From the NCBI RefSeq assembly GCF_017939745.1, contig NZ_JAGKQQ010000001.1, forward strand, positions 8,013,299-8,077,298: a DNA stretch of 64,000 nucleotides, written 5' to 3'. Both the position numbers and the translations under genes were made by a program. The stretch is from Gemmata palustris (GTDB taxonomy: Bacteria > Planctomycetota > Planctomycetia > Gemmatales > Gemmataceae). How positions within the stretch are numbered: position 1 is the first letter of the stretch; each line of letters begins with the position of its first letter. Below the pieces are notes generated by a model. It saw nothing but the letters and a program-made list of their open reading frames with translations. It had not been told where the DNA came from and did no database searches. This document shows, piece after piece, positions 15,933-24,207 of this stretch.

Positions 15933-18152
15933 TTAGTCGTCTTTCTTCTTCGCGGGCTTCTTCTCGCCGCTCGCTTCGGTCGTGGTCCCGGCGCCGGTGC
16001 CGAGCTTCACTTCCGGGCCGGGCGCGCCCACGTCCTTCGGGTACTTCGCCCGCAACTCTTCGATGATTTCCTTCGTCCGGTCGCCCTCGATCGTCTTCTT
16101 CTCCGTCAGCTCGTCGCGGATCTTCAGGAGGTCCGCCTTGTGCTTGGTGAGGATCGCCGCGGCGCGGGCTTGGGCTTCGACGATGAGCGTGTTCACCTGT
16201 CGGTCGATCGCTTCGGCCATTGAGCCGGAGAGCACCTGCCGGTCGCCCTTGTGGTCGCGGAACGACCGCAGCGGGGCCGCGAGGTTCGACATCCCGCACA
16301 CCTCGACGATGTACTCCGCGAACATCGACGCCCGCGACAGGTCCGAGTTCGCTGCACCCATCCCGCTGGCGCCCGTGGACACGTCGCCGACGAGCAACCG
16401 CTCCGCCTCGATCCCGCCGTACAGCACCGTGATCTGGTCGAGCATCTCGTTGCGGCTCATACCGATCCGGTTCTTCTCGTGCTTGAACTGCGTGAAGAAC
16501 GGCGCCCACGGCATGTCGCTCTGGATCGTCACCTTCTCGGGCTGCTGGTGGTGCTCGCAGAAGATGGACACGAGGAAGTGCCCGGCCTCGTGTGTGGCCA
16601 CGACGGGTAGATCCTTCTCGTGAACCTCCACCTTCTCATCGAACTCGGTGATCGCTTTTTCGATCAGTTTGGGCGTCGTTTCGCCGGTAATGTTTTCGCG
16701 CATCCGCAGGCGCGCCACCGATCGGCACAGGGCGTTCAGGTGGTCGCCGCTGAACGCGGTGCCGGTCGGCGTCATGTACCGGTTGCCGGTGCGGTTGATC
16801 GCGTACTCCATCGCCTCTTCGGTGAACTGGAGCTTCATCTTCTTGTTGTAGATCTCGAAGATCGCGCGGCGGTCGTCGTCGTCCGGGTACGGGATGTGGA
16901 TGTGGAACTCGAACCGGCCGGGGCGGAGCAGGGCGGGGTCGAGCGACTCCACGAAGTTGGTCGTGCCCACGATGAACACGAGTTCGTCCTTGTGGAACCC
17001 GTCCATTTCGGTGAGCAGTTGGTTCACCATCGAGTGCTCGACGCCGCTGCCGGTGTACGTCCCGCGTGCGGTGGCGAACGAATCGATTTCGTCGAACACG
17101 ATGATCGACGGCGCCGATTGCCGGGCCTTGTGGAAGATCTGGCGCAGGTTCTCTTCCGATTCGCCGACCCACTTCGACTTCAGTTCCGGGCCGGACACGA
17201 TGGTGATCGCGGCGCCGATGCTCGCGGCGATGGCCTTCGCGAAGTAGGTCTTACCGGTACCCGGTGGCCCCCAGAAGATCATGCCGCGCGGAATGAGCTC
17301 TTCGAGGCGCGAGACCTCTTCGGGGTCCGTGGCGCGGTCGCGCTTCGAGAGCGTGTCGAGGATTTCGCTCTTGAGCTTCGCCTTCACCTTCACGTAGCCG
17401 CCGATGTCCTTGTCCAGATCGACGGACGGGATCTCCATGTTCCCGCTGAGCGTCGATTGCCGCACCTGCGCGTAGGCGCGCTTCGGGTCGGCGGGGTAGT
17501 CCTCGCCCTCGAGCGTGGAGAGCAGCCGGCGCAGGCGCACCGCGTTCACGCCGGAGACGTACTTGTAGAGCTGCCACGGCGAGAAGTCCTTGCCGAACTT
17601 GCGGCTCTCCTTCTGCGTGATGAGGTGGCGCAACCGGTTCCGCGAGGTGCCGAGGATGCTCAGCCAGTGCGGGAACAGGTTCTCGATCACCTTCGGCAGC
17701 GAGAACGACGGGTCTTTGAACCCGAGCCACACGAGTTCGGGGTTCTCGTACAGGAGCGGAATCACCTCGCGCGCTTCGCTCGTGAGCCCGCCCTGGCTGG
17801 TGGTGAGCAGGTCCAGGTGCGGAAGCACAACGACTCGGCGCTCGGTGGCGCCGCGGACGGCGTCGCGCAGTTGCCCGATCATGGTCCCGATGAGGCCCAT
17901 TGGCATCGCGCCCTGTTGCGGGTCGCGCTGCCGGCCGTCGAGGTAGATGCACTGGAGCTTGGCCTGGCGCAGCCGGTCACGCACATTCATGAACAGGTAC
18001 GGCGCGAGTTCCTTGTCGCACTCGATGAGCGTGGGCAGCCCGCGGATGAGCTTGCTGGCCACCTCCGCGAGTTCCTGGCTGTACGCTGCCTCGACTGCTT
18101 CGCCCGGCGTGAGCGAGGTGGGCAGGTCTTTTTCGGTGATCGTGATGCTCAT
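15933..18152 (-). CDS. Soluble FtsH-like AAA+ zinc metalloprotease
   Basis: ATP-dependent protease-type protein of 739 residues. The AAA+ module has Walker A GPPGTGKT at 295-302, Walker B IIVFDEID at 350-357, and a second region of homology (GTTNFVESLDPALLRPGRF) at 396-414 with the arginine-finger segment. An M41-type peptidase follows: HEAGH at 521-525 (zinc His521, His525, catalytic Glu522) and the third-ligand region TGASGMGAANSDL with Asp604. Unlike housekeeping FtsH it has no N-terminal membrane helices. Instead the first ~240 residues look like a degenerate ATPase-like domain, with VVVLPHLDLL at 107-116 resembling a Walker B strand but no Walker A. The C-terminus ends in a Lys/Asp tail. 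Likely cytoplasmic and the core enzyme of this operon. Confidence 0.88.
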   Translation of the reverse strand: MSITITEKDLPTSLTPGEAVEAAYSQELAEVASKLIRGLPTLIECDKELAPYLFMNVRDRLRQAKLQCIYLDGRQRDPQQGAMPMGLIGTMIGQLRDAVRGATERRVVVLPHLDLLTTSQGGLTSEAREVIPLLYENPELVWLGFKDPSFSLPKVIENLFPHWLSILGTSRNRLRHLITQKESRKFGKDFSPWQLYKYVSGVNAVRLRRLLSTLEGEDYPADPKRAYAQVRQSTLSGNMEIPSVDLDKDIGGYVKVKAKLKSEILDTLSKRDRATDPEEVSRLEELIPRGMIFWGPPGTGKTYFAKAIAASIGAAITIVSGPELKSKWVGESEENLRQIFHKARQSAPSIIVFDEIDSFATARGTYTGSGVEHSMVNQLLTEMDGFHKDELVFIVGTTNFVESLDPALLRPGRFEFHIHIPYPDDDDRRAIFEIYNKKMKLQFTEEAMEYAINRTGNRYMTPTGTAFSGDHLNALCRSVARLRMRENITGETTPKLIEKAITEFDEKVEVHEKDLPVVATHEAGHFLVSIFCEHHQQPEKVTIQSDMPWAPFFTQFKHEKNRIGMSRNEMLDQITVLYGGIEAERLLVGDVSTGASGMGAANSDLSRASMFAEYIVEVCGMSNLAAPLRSFRDHKGDRQVLSGSMAEAIDRQVNTLIVEAQARAAAILTKHKADLLKIRDELTEKKTIEGDRTKEIIEELRAKYPKDVGAPGPEVKLGTGAGTTTEASGEKKPAKKKDD

Positions 18153-18187
18153 GTGTCGCGGGGGTCAGGATTCGGAGTCTTAAAGGT

Positions 18188-18299
18188 CACAGGGCTTCCG
18201 CCCTGTGCTACAACAGCCGGCCCTCCGGGCGGAAGACAGCGCGGCTTTCTCTTCGCCCCGGAGGGGCCGGCTTCCGTAGCACAGGGCGGAAGCCCTGTG
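18188..18299. repeat. Inverted repeat, family C copy 1
   Basis: Arms CACAGGGCTTCCGCCCTGTG (with CTAC) and the complementary GTAGCACAGGGCGG plus AAGCCCTGTG flank an inner GCCGGCCCTCCGGG/CCCCGGAGGGGCCGGC pairing. Each arm is itself partly palindromic. It lies in the gap between the 190-residue gene and the FtsH-like gene. A related copy occurs at 61342-61461. Confidence 0.9.
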
Positions 18300-18315
18300 G
18301 CACCGACCGTAAGGT

Positions 18316-18888
18316 TCACACTTCGACCTTGATCGTGAGCGAACCGCTCTCGGGGTCTTCGCTGATTTCCTTCACGGTGCCCATCTGTTGGGCCTTCTGC
18401 TTGAGCGCGTCGCGGGTCACCTGGTTGACCACTTCGGAGATTTCGGGCTGGAGCTCCTGGAGGTGCTTTTCCAGCGCCTCGGTCGCCTTGCCCTGGAGCC
18501 GCGACTGCTCCTGGTCGAACTTCTTGTCGAGGTCTTGCTTGAGCTGGTCCTTGACCTTCTCGCGGAGGTTCTTTTCGTTCGGCCCGACGTCGTTGAAGCC
18601 GGTGGCCTCGCGCTTCACTTCCTGGTTGATCGTTTCTTCGGTCTCGGCCTTGACCGAAACCTCACCGGTGCAGGGGTCGATCTTCACCGTCAGCTCGCCG
18701 TCCTTGCGGGTCATCGTGCCGTCGTCTTGTTCTTCAAACCCGCGCTTCTTGAGCTCCTCTTTGAGGAGCGTGGCCATGTCTTCGGGCGGCAGGATTTCGA
18801 GGATCTCGAGTTCCGTGCAGATCTCGTCCCCGGCCTTGAGATTGCGGGTCTCGGATTCTTTCACGGTAATGCGGTACGCGCGGCTCAT
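18316..18888 (-). CDS. FtsH-operon charged coiled protein, 190 aa
   Basis: Unrecognised 190-residue soluble protein, strongly charged. Residues about 1-85 appear to form a compact alpha/beta unit (SRAYRITVKESETRNLKAG, then EILEILPPEDMATLLKEEL, GFEEQDDG, LTVKIDPCTGEVSV). Residues about 85-175 are Glu/Lys/Gln-rich and probably a long coiled coil (KVKDQLKQDLDKKFDQEQS). A last strand SGSLTIKVEV ends the protein. It starts at 18888 behind AGGAG; a longer frame to 18921 enters an inverted repeat. It lies directly upstream of the FtsH-like gene, so it may be an adaptor or regulator (inference). Confidence 0.72.
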   Translation of the reverse strand: MSRAYRITVKESETRNLKAGDEICTELEILEILPPEDMATLLKEELKKRGFEEQDDGTMTRKDGELTVKIDPCTGEVSVKAETEETINQEVKREATGFNDVGPNEKNLREKVKDQLKQDLDKKFDQEQSRLQGKATEALEKHLQELQPEISEVVNQVTRDALKQKAQQMGTVKEISEDPESGSLTIKVEV

Positions 18889-18898
18889 GGTTACTCCT

Positions 18899-18958
18899 GT
18901 AGGGTGGGTCGTGCCCACCATTCGGGTCGGTGCCGGTGGTGGACGCTGCCCACCCTAC
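18899..18958. repeat. Inverted repeat directly upstream of a ribosome site
   Basis: Arms GTAGGGTGGGTCGTGCCCAC at 18899-18918 (continuing CA) and TGGTGGACGCTGCCCACCCT (continuing AC) at 18937-18958 pair in the transcript just 5' of the AGGAG of the 190-residue gene. The hairpin could affect initiation or processing there. Confidence 0.8.
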
Positions 18959-18992
18959 GAAAGCGTCGTTCGGAACGGATATCGGCTCTCGA

Positions 18993-20171
18993 TTAGCCGG
19001 GGCTACCTTCGGGGTTTTCGCCGCCCGAGGCTGTGCCGCCCGCTCCGGGCTGTCCGGCCACGGGACCGCGGAGCGGTTCGAGCATTTCGACCGCGGCGCG
19101 AGCGCGGGCGGCGACGCGATCGCCGTTGGCCGCCTCCCAGTCCGCCTTCCACATCTGACTGGCCTGGTAGTCGTCGTCAAAATACCCGACGAACCGGGCA
19201 CGCTCCTGCCAGGTTTCCAGAACTTCCATCTGGCGCGGGAGTGCGAGCGCGGCACGCTGCGTCTCCAGGCGGTCGGCGAGGCGCTGCGGGCCGCTCCCCT
19301 GTAACCCGCCCGTCCAGAACACCGGCGTTAAATCAGACTGAAGCACCTGTGCATTGGTTCGCAAGACGAACCGCGCGAGGTCCGTTCGGCGCGCGACTTC
19401 CGCTGCTTGGACGAACCCCCGCAGGGCCGCAAATTCGGCTTGTCCCTGGTGCCGCATCTTCTTCCAGTCGCCGATCTGTCCTTTGTCGCGTTCCGATTTC
19501 ACCCAGCGGTGCGTGAGGTGCGTTTGCATGCACTCCAGAAGCACCGCGCTCAGTCCCGTAAACATCGGGGCGAAATCGGGCGGTTGCGGCTTGGTGCTCT
19601 CCGGGTCGGCCGCGTCTTGCGGGGCAATGAGCCAGCAAAACGGGTTCCGCGCGAACGTGTCCTTGCGCCGCAGGACCGTGAGCACGTCCGGGTCCGACCG
19701 CATCGCGTCGAACGCCAGCGCGAAGAACAACTCGTCGGTTGGTGTGAGCGCTTTCGGTGCCGCGTCCCACATCAGTTTCGTTTCATGGACCTTTTCGGCC
19801 GTCAGCCAGAACAGGAAATCGAACACCGGGCGCGAGAACTGGAGCGTCCGCTCGTCGAGCGGGATGCGGTCCCAGACGCGCCCGGCGACGGGGGCGTGGG
19901 TCCGCAAGTATTTGTCGTTCCGCCAACCGCCGGCGCGCGTCAGGAACAGCACCAGAGCTTTGCCCAGCGTGTCCTTCACCAGATCGACCGCGCCGCCGCT
20001 GATGCAGTCCGGTTTGGTGGTCGCGGTGCGAACGAGTTGCAGACCCTGATCGGCCGGGAAATGCCCGACGAGGAACCGCAGGATGCGGAGCAGGTTGAAC
20101 TCGAACTTCGACACCTGCCGCGGCCCGTCCGGTTCCGGCGGTCGAGACGGTGGGGGCGCAGCGCGCGTCAT
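18993..20171 (-). CDS. FtsH-operon protein of unknown function, 392 aa
   Basis: Unrecognised, mostly helical soluble protein of 392 residues. Visible blocks are KFEFNLLRILRFLVGHFPAD, CISGGAVDLVKDTLGKALVL, and a conserved-looking RPVFDFLFWLTAEKVHETKL. Arg-rich helices occupy the C-terminal half, with a disordered Pro/Gly tail (GGTASGGENPEGSPG) at the end. No transmembrane segment or enzyme motif is seen. Its ATG overlaps the stop of the radical-SAM gene (ATGA), indicating tight coupling with that gene. It may be the radical-SAM enzyme's partner or substrate (inference). Confidence 0.75.
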   Translation of the reverse strand: MTRAAPPPSRPPEPDGPRQVSKFEFNLLRILRFLVGHFPADQGLQLVRTATTKPDCISGGAVDLVKDTLGKALVLFLTRAGGWRNDKYLRTHAPVAGRVWDRIPLDERTLQFSRPVFDFLFWLTAEKVHETKLMWDAAPKALTPTDELFFALAFDAMRSDPDVLTVLRRKDTFARNPFCWLIAPQDAADPESTKPQPPDFAPMFTGLSAVLLECMQTHLTHRWVKSERDKGQIGDWKKMRHQGQAEFAALRGFVQAAEVARRTDLARFVLRTNAQVLQSDLTPVFWTGGLQGSGPQRLADRLETQRAALALPRQMEVLETWQERARFVGYFDDDYQASQMWKADWEAANGDRVAARARAAVEMLEPLRGPVAGQPGAGGTASGGENPEGSPG

Positions 20172-20884
20172 TTGGCGTCGGTCTCGTGCGTGGTGCTTTT
20201 CGTCTCAGGGGCGATCGGGAGCGGGACCGGTTTTTTGCGTCTCCAACCCTTCCACAAGCCTACAGCATTCGCGGCCGGAAAGCCATTCACGCTGATCTCG
20301 CGCCCGACGACGCGGATCTCCAGTGTGTTCTTCGTCCGCCACTGTTCGTCGTAGGAGTACCGCGGCGTCAAGAAGTGGATGCGCTGGTTGCGGGAACCGA
20401 TCCACCGGCGCTCCGTATCGGGCTCTTCGCGGAGATACGGGCCGTCCACGAGAATGTCCGTCAGGCCGATCAACTCCACGATGTCCGGATCGGCCTTTTC
20501 CCGCAATTCTTCGATGGTGAATCCGCTAAAAATCATGACGGACAATCCGAGCTCGCGAGAGGCTTGTGCGAGTGCGAGAGCCGCGGGCGCGTGAGCGGTG
20601 GGTTCGCCGCCGAGCAGCGTGATTCCCTCAATGCCGCTTTCGTCGCGTGCTTTTTGAATCGACGCGGTCATTTCACGGAGCGTTTTCGTTGCGCCACCCT
20701 TAAACGACAGGAACTCCGGGTTGCAGCACCCGGGGCAACGCAGCGGGCACCCCTGGAACCACAGCGCGAACCGCTTGCCCGGTCCTTCGGCTTCGGTGCA
20801 GGGTACCACTTGGGCGATCTGCATCGTCAGGTCTTCCGCGGTGCCGGTCATCGCGTGTTGGTCGCTCCAAAAGGGTTGCGGCAT
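20168..20884 (-). CDS. Radical SAM activating-enzyme-like protein
   Basis: Radical S-adenosylmethionine enzyme of the NrdG/PflA activase type. CPLRCPGC supplies the CxxxCxxC [4Fe-4S] ligands (C46, C50, C53 counted from the first ATG), and LLGGEPTAHA is the GGE SAM-binding motif. The core is about 215 residues, small like other activases. An internal ATG at 20824 (MQIAQVVPCTEAEGPG) is the more typical activase N-terminus; the outer ATG at 20884 overlaps the rtcA stop as TAATG. No glycyl-radical enzyme or anaerobic ribonucleotide reductase is adjacent, so the target is probably encoded in this operon. Cytoplasmic and oxygen-sensitive. Confidence 0.85.
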   Translation of the reverse strand: MPQPFWSDQHAMTGTAEDLTMQIAQVVPCTEAEGPGKRFALWFQGCPLRCPGCCNPEFLSFKGGATKTLREMTASIQKARDESGIEGITLLGGEPTAHAPAALALAQASRELGLSVMIFSGFTIEELREKADPDIVELIGLTDILVDGPYLREEPDTERRWIGSRNQRIHFLTPRYSYDEQWRTKNTLEIRVVGREISVNGFPAANAVGLWKGWRRKKPVPLPIAPETKSTTHETDAK

Positions 20885-21930
20885 TATACCCGCTGGGCGA
20901 TGCGCACAACCCCTGATTTGCGTTCGCCATCCTCAATCTGAATGGTACGATCCACGAACTTCCGCACGGTTTCCACGTTGGTTGTCAGGTGCCGCGTGAT
21001 TTCCGAGGTGCGGTACTCACTGGCGTCGTCACTGAACGCGAGCGGGAGCAAGAGTTGGTCGGCGGAGTGCGGATCGACGGGGCACTTTGCGTCGCGGAAC
21101 GGGACGGCTTCGTGCATCGCGTCGTCGGCGACACTTTCCGACGGCTTGCCGCGCTCGCCGAGCCCGAAGAACAGCGCCGGCACTGGCGCCTGCCGGAAGA
21201 TCACCGCCGCGACGCTACCCGGGTTCGCGGCCTCCCACTCTTCGACCGGGATGTGCGACTCGACGCCCTCCGCTTTCAACTGCACACTCAACCGACGCGC
21301 CTGGCGCTTACCCACGGATTCCGGTAACCCCGCGAACGCGCTGAACCCGCCCGCGGTGGTCAGTTCCGGGCACGTCAGGAGCGAGAGCCCCTTCACACGG
21401 GAACACGGATGGATCACCGCGCGAATCTCGCCGCCGCCACGCGGATAGAAGCCGGGGCGGACCATCTCCAATTCGACCTGAACGCCCATTCGCACGAGGT
21501 ACGCGGCCCACGTGGTTTCAAGGAAGTGGTAGCACGGAGCGTGCTGGTTGTGCGTGCCGCCGGTGACGGTCACGGTGCTCGGCTTGTCGCCGCGCAGCGC
21601 GAGCGGGAGGTACACCGTGTGGAGCACGAGCGCCGTAGCGCCCGCGGTGCCGATCGAGAACGTGTAGTCACCGCTTTTGACCGGCCCCGGCTCGAAGTAC
21701 AGCACGGACGACCCGTTCGAGGCGCCCTTGTACACCGCGCCGCTGATCGTGCCCGCCGCGCGCACGCACATCAGGTGCTGCGGTTGCAACCCCGGCTTCG
21801 AGCGGTTGGCCCGGATGTTCACCAGCTTGAACGGCCGCCCGGTGAGGATCGAAAGCGCGAGCGCCGACCGCAGGATCTGCCCCCCGCCTTCGCCTTCCGA
21901 GCCGTCAAGTTCGATCATGCCATCACTCAT
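20884..21930 (-). CDS. rtcA: RNA 3'-terminal phosphate cyclase
   Basis: Converts RNA 3'-phosphate ends to 2',3'-cyclic phosphates using ATP, in RNA repair or processing. From the ATG at 21930 it is 348 residues, close to the 338 of E. coli RtcA. MIELDGSEGEGGGQILRSAL is the family N-terminal signature, with RANRSKPGLQPQHL, GGTHNQHAP and GFYPRGGGEI following. HLTTNVETVRKFV near the C-terminus ends the conserved region. RtcB is not adjacent. The stop overlaps the radical-SAM start by one base (TAATG), so rtcA may be the first gene of the long operon. A longer frame to 22107 crosses the divergent promoter region and is not preferred. Confidence 0.92.
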   Translation of the reverse strand: MSDGMIELDGSEGEGGGQILRSALALSILTGRPFKLVNIRANRSKPGLQPQHLMCVRAAGTISGAVYKGASNGSSVLYFEPGPVKSGDYTFSIGTAGATALVLHTVYLPLALRGDKPSTVTVTGGTHNQHAPCYHFLETTWAAYLVRMGVQVELEMVRPGFYPRGGGEIRAVIHPCSRVKGLSLLTCPELTTAGGFSAFAGLPESVGKRQARRLSVQLKAEGVESHIPVEEWEAANPGSVAAVIFRQAPVPALFFGLGERGKPSESVADDAMHEAVPFRDAKCPVDPHSADQLLLPLAFSDDASEYRTSEITRHLTTNVETVRKFVDRTIQIEDGERKSGVVRIAQRV

Positions 21931-22037
21931 GGCAACACGGACACCGGGAGTGCGGGAGCGGTTCAGAGCGAACGCCGAGCGAATTGTACCACCGAGAACG
22001 ATGGGGTAGAGTGAATTGGAGCCGCGGAGATCGCCCG

Positions 22038-22490
22038 ATGAGTCGAAGAGTGAGCGTGCACCACTTCGTCGCGAACTTGACAACGCGACAGTACGGGAGC
22101 GGGGCACGCACGTCCGATCTACTGGACGTGAATTACTGGCGCGAGGTGCCAGGTGACACCGAGTTCCCTCGCGTCTTCGGGCGGCTGGACTTGTTCACGC
22201 GGTTCTACCTTAACCGTGCGAATCCGGTCGAGTATTATTTACGGGTGTGGTGGGACGATTGTCCGCGTCTGAACCGACGAGACCTCATCGAGCAGTACGG
22301 CCCGTTCTTGGTGCCGTTTCGCCCAGATGAGTTGGTCCGCGACCGTGTATTTCGCCTACAAAACGTCCAACTTCGTGGCGCCGGGAGGCACACCGTTCGG
22401 TTGATCCGGCTCCTCCCCGCTTCGGTATGGCGGAGAGGGCGGTGGGCGGTCGTTGCTGACACACATTTCTTCGTGGAGCGTGGACCATGA
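22038..22490 (+). CDS. Hypothetical protein, 150 aa
   Basis: Unrecognised 150-residue basic protein. It is Arg-rich with aromatic blocks (YWREVPGDTEFPRVFGRLDL, FYLNRANPVEYYLRVWW), and the pattern of short strands suggests a small beta-type domain. The N-terminus MSRRVSVHHFVANLTTRQ has no signal peptide. GGAG lies 8 nt before the ATG at 22038; an ATG at 21984 gives a longer frame but no ribosome site. The last four bases overlap the next gene (ATGA), so the two form a unit divergent from rtcA. Confidence 0.6.
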   Translation: MSRRVSVHHFVANLTTRQYGSGARTSDLLDVNYWREVPGDTEFPRVFGRLDLFTRFYLNRANPVEYYLRVWWDDCPRLNRRDLIEQYGPFLVPFRPDELVRDRVFRLQNVQLRGAGRHTVRLIRLLPASVWRRGRWAVVADTHFFVERGP

Positions 22491-22981
22491 ACCGTCGCAA
22501 TCGCTGGGCCGCTCCGCTTCCGGGAGCCAAACCGCCGACTGAATCGGCTGAGATCATCGAACTCGTCAGTGACGGCGATAAGGCCGGACTTCCGCTTCCG
22601 CTTCCTGTTGAAATGCGGGCGGGCGGCCCACCACTGGAGATCGTAGAGCTTTATCCCAACACGTTTCTGCCAGAACAACCTCCGTTTGATCGCACCGCGG
22701 CGCTCGCGGAACTGCAGACCGCGTTCGCGCAACTCACGGACGACGAGATACAGGTTGCGCGCATGCGGATACTCGGCGCTCCTTATACGGGTATCTCGGA
22801 AGAACTTGGAATGCCGGACGAGGAAGTCGAGAAGCAGTGGAAACGGGCGCGGCGAAAGCTCGGCGCGGCGCTGTTCGGGGGAGGGGTCAGTACGACTCCT
22901 GACACCACGCCGCCCACTAGTCCCGGTCCTGAAGCGTGTAAGGAAACGCCCCAAGAAACCGGAGGTACTTCCCCCGCGTGA
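22487..22981 (+). CDS. Stand-alone sigma region-4-like HTH protein
   Basis: 164 residues. The central part (about 65-130) reads like sigma-70 region 4 or a LuxR-type HTH: FAQLTDDEIQVARMRILGAP, then GISEELGMPDEEVEKQW and KRARRKLGAAL. No region 2 is present, so it is not a complete sigma factor. The N-terminal 60 residues are Pro-rich and the C-terminal tail is Thr/Pro-rich (TTPDTTPPTSPGPE), both likely disordered. It may be a DNA-binding regulator or sigma mimic. It is translationally coupled to the upstream 150-residue gene. Confidence 0.6.
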   Translation: MNRRNRWAAPLPGAKPPTESAEIIELVSDGDKAGLPLPLPVEMRAGGPPLEIVELYPNTFLPEQPPFDRTAALAELQTAFAQLTDDEIQVARMRILGAPYTGISEELGMPDEEVEKQWKRARRKLGAALFGGGVSTTPDTTPPTSPGPEACKETPQETGGTSPA

Positions 22982-23054
22982 CGGCCAGGAACGCATCGGG
23001 ATCGAAGTCAGTTCCGTCAACACGGAGAACGCACCCTGGCATAATGCCTCTCGG

Positions 23055-24077
23055 TTACTTCAGCCACTTCGCGACATCGCGCGCGTGGTAGGTGAGGATC
23101 ATGTCGGACCCGGCCCTGCGAATGCTCGTGAGGATCTCCAGCGTCACCCGGCGCTCGTCGATCCAGCCCTTGGCGGCGGCCGCCTTCACCATCGCGAACT
23201 CGCCGCTCACGTTGTACGCCGCCACCGGCACGCGGAACTTCTCCTTCACGCGCCGGATGATGTCCAGGTACGACAGCGCCGGCTTCACCATAATCATGTC
23301 CGCGCCTTCGGCCAGGTCGATCGCGACCTCCTTCATCGCTTCGTCCGCGTTGCCCGGGTCCATCTGATAGGTGTTGCGATCGCCGAACGACGGCGGGCTT
23401 TCGGCCGCTTCGCGGAACGGGCCGTAGAACCCGCTCGCGTACTTCGCCGCGTAGCTCAGAATCGGGATGTCTTTGTACCCCGCATCGTCCAGTCCCGTGC
23501 GGATCGCGCGCACCATGCCGTCCATCATGCCGCTGGGCGCGATCACGTCCGCGCCCGCCCTCGCGTGACTCACGCACTGCTCCGCCAGGATGGGGAGCGT
23601 CGCGTCGTTGTCCACGTCGAGGATGCCGCCGCGGTCGCACAGGATGCCGCAGTGCCCGTGGTCGGTGTACTCGCAGAAGCACTCGTCCGTCATGAGGAGC
23701 ACGTCCGAGCCGTGTGCCTTGCGGAGCGCACGCAGGGCTTGCTGCACGATCCCTTCGTCCTTGAGCGCGCTGGACCCGGTCGCGTCCTTGTATTCGGGGA
23801 TGCCGAACAGGATGAACCCCTTGATGCCCAGATCGCGGGCCGCGCCGACCTCGTCCACGAGCGTGTCGGTGCTCAACTGGAAGTTGCCCGGCATCGAGCT
23901 GATTTCCTGGCGCACGCCTTTGCCGGGGCGCACGAAGAGTGGAAGGATCAGGTCGCGCGGGGAGAGTTCCGTTTCGCGCACCAGTTCGCGCACGAGCGGG
24001 TTGTAGCGCAACCGCCGCGGGCGCGCAACGGGAAAAGTGGGGGCCGGAGACGCGTCGCCACAAATTGGGTGGTTCAT
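23055..24077 (-). CDS. hemB: Delta-aminolevulinic acid dehydratase
   Basis: Condenses two 5-aminolevulinate molecules to porphobilinogen, the second common step of tetrapyrrole synthesis; cytoplasmic. At 340 residues it matches the family. Schiff-base lysines are K265 in [10 protein letters not shown] and K212 in [13 protein letters not shown]. The metal site [14 protein letters not shown] contains Cys133, Cys135 and Cys143, indicating the zinc-dependent form rather than the Mg-only form. The conserved SGMMDGMV follows. No other haem genes adjoin. Confidence 0.95.
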   Translation of the reverse strand: MNHPICGDASPAPTFPVARPRRLRYNPLVRELVRETELSPRDLILPLFVRPGKGVRQEISSMPGNFQLSTDTLVDEVGAARDLGIKGFILFGIPEYKDATGSSALKDEGIVQQALRALRKAHGSDVLLMTDECFCEYTDHGHCGILCDRGGILDVDNDATLPILAEQCVSHARAGADVIAPSGMMDGMVRAIRTGLDDAGYKDIPILSYAAKYASGFYGPFREAAESPPSFGDRNTYQMDPGNADEAMKEVAIDLAEGADMIMVKPALSYLDIIRRVKEKFRVPVAAYNVSGEFAMVKAAAAKGWIDERRVTLEILTSIRRAGSDMILTYHARDVAKWLK

Positions 24078-24207
24078 CGGTGCCGTGAGCGTGGAGGGAA
24101 GCGGGGGTGCGTCTCGCCCATCTTACCGCCCGGTGGGTTCATCTGGACACGTTCTTCGCCTTTCGGCATACCCCGCGGAGACGAGATTCCTTGCAGGGAG
24201 TTCGCGC

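Noticed and set aside
16620-18332. Plus-strand frame of 570 codons opposite the FtsH-like gene
   Set aside because: Antisense artefact; the FtsH-like gene has a complete set of AAA and protease motifs.
18899-18958. Possible riboswitch upstream of the 190-residue gene
   Set aside because: Simple inverted repeat without conserved aptamer features; reported as a hairpin only.
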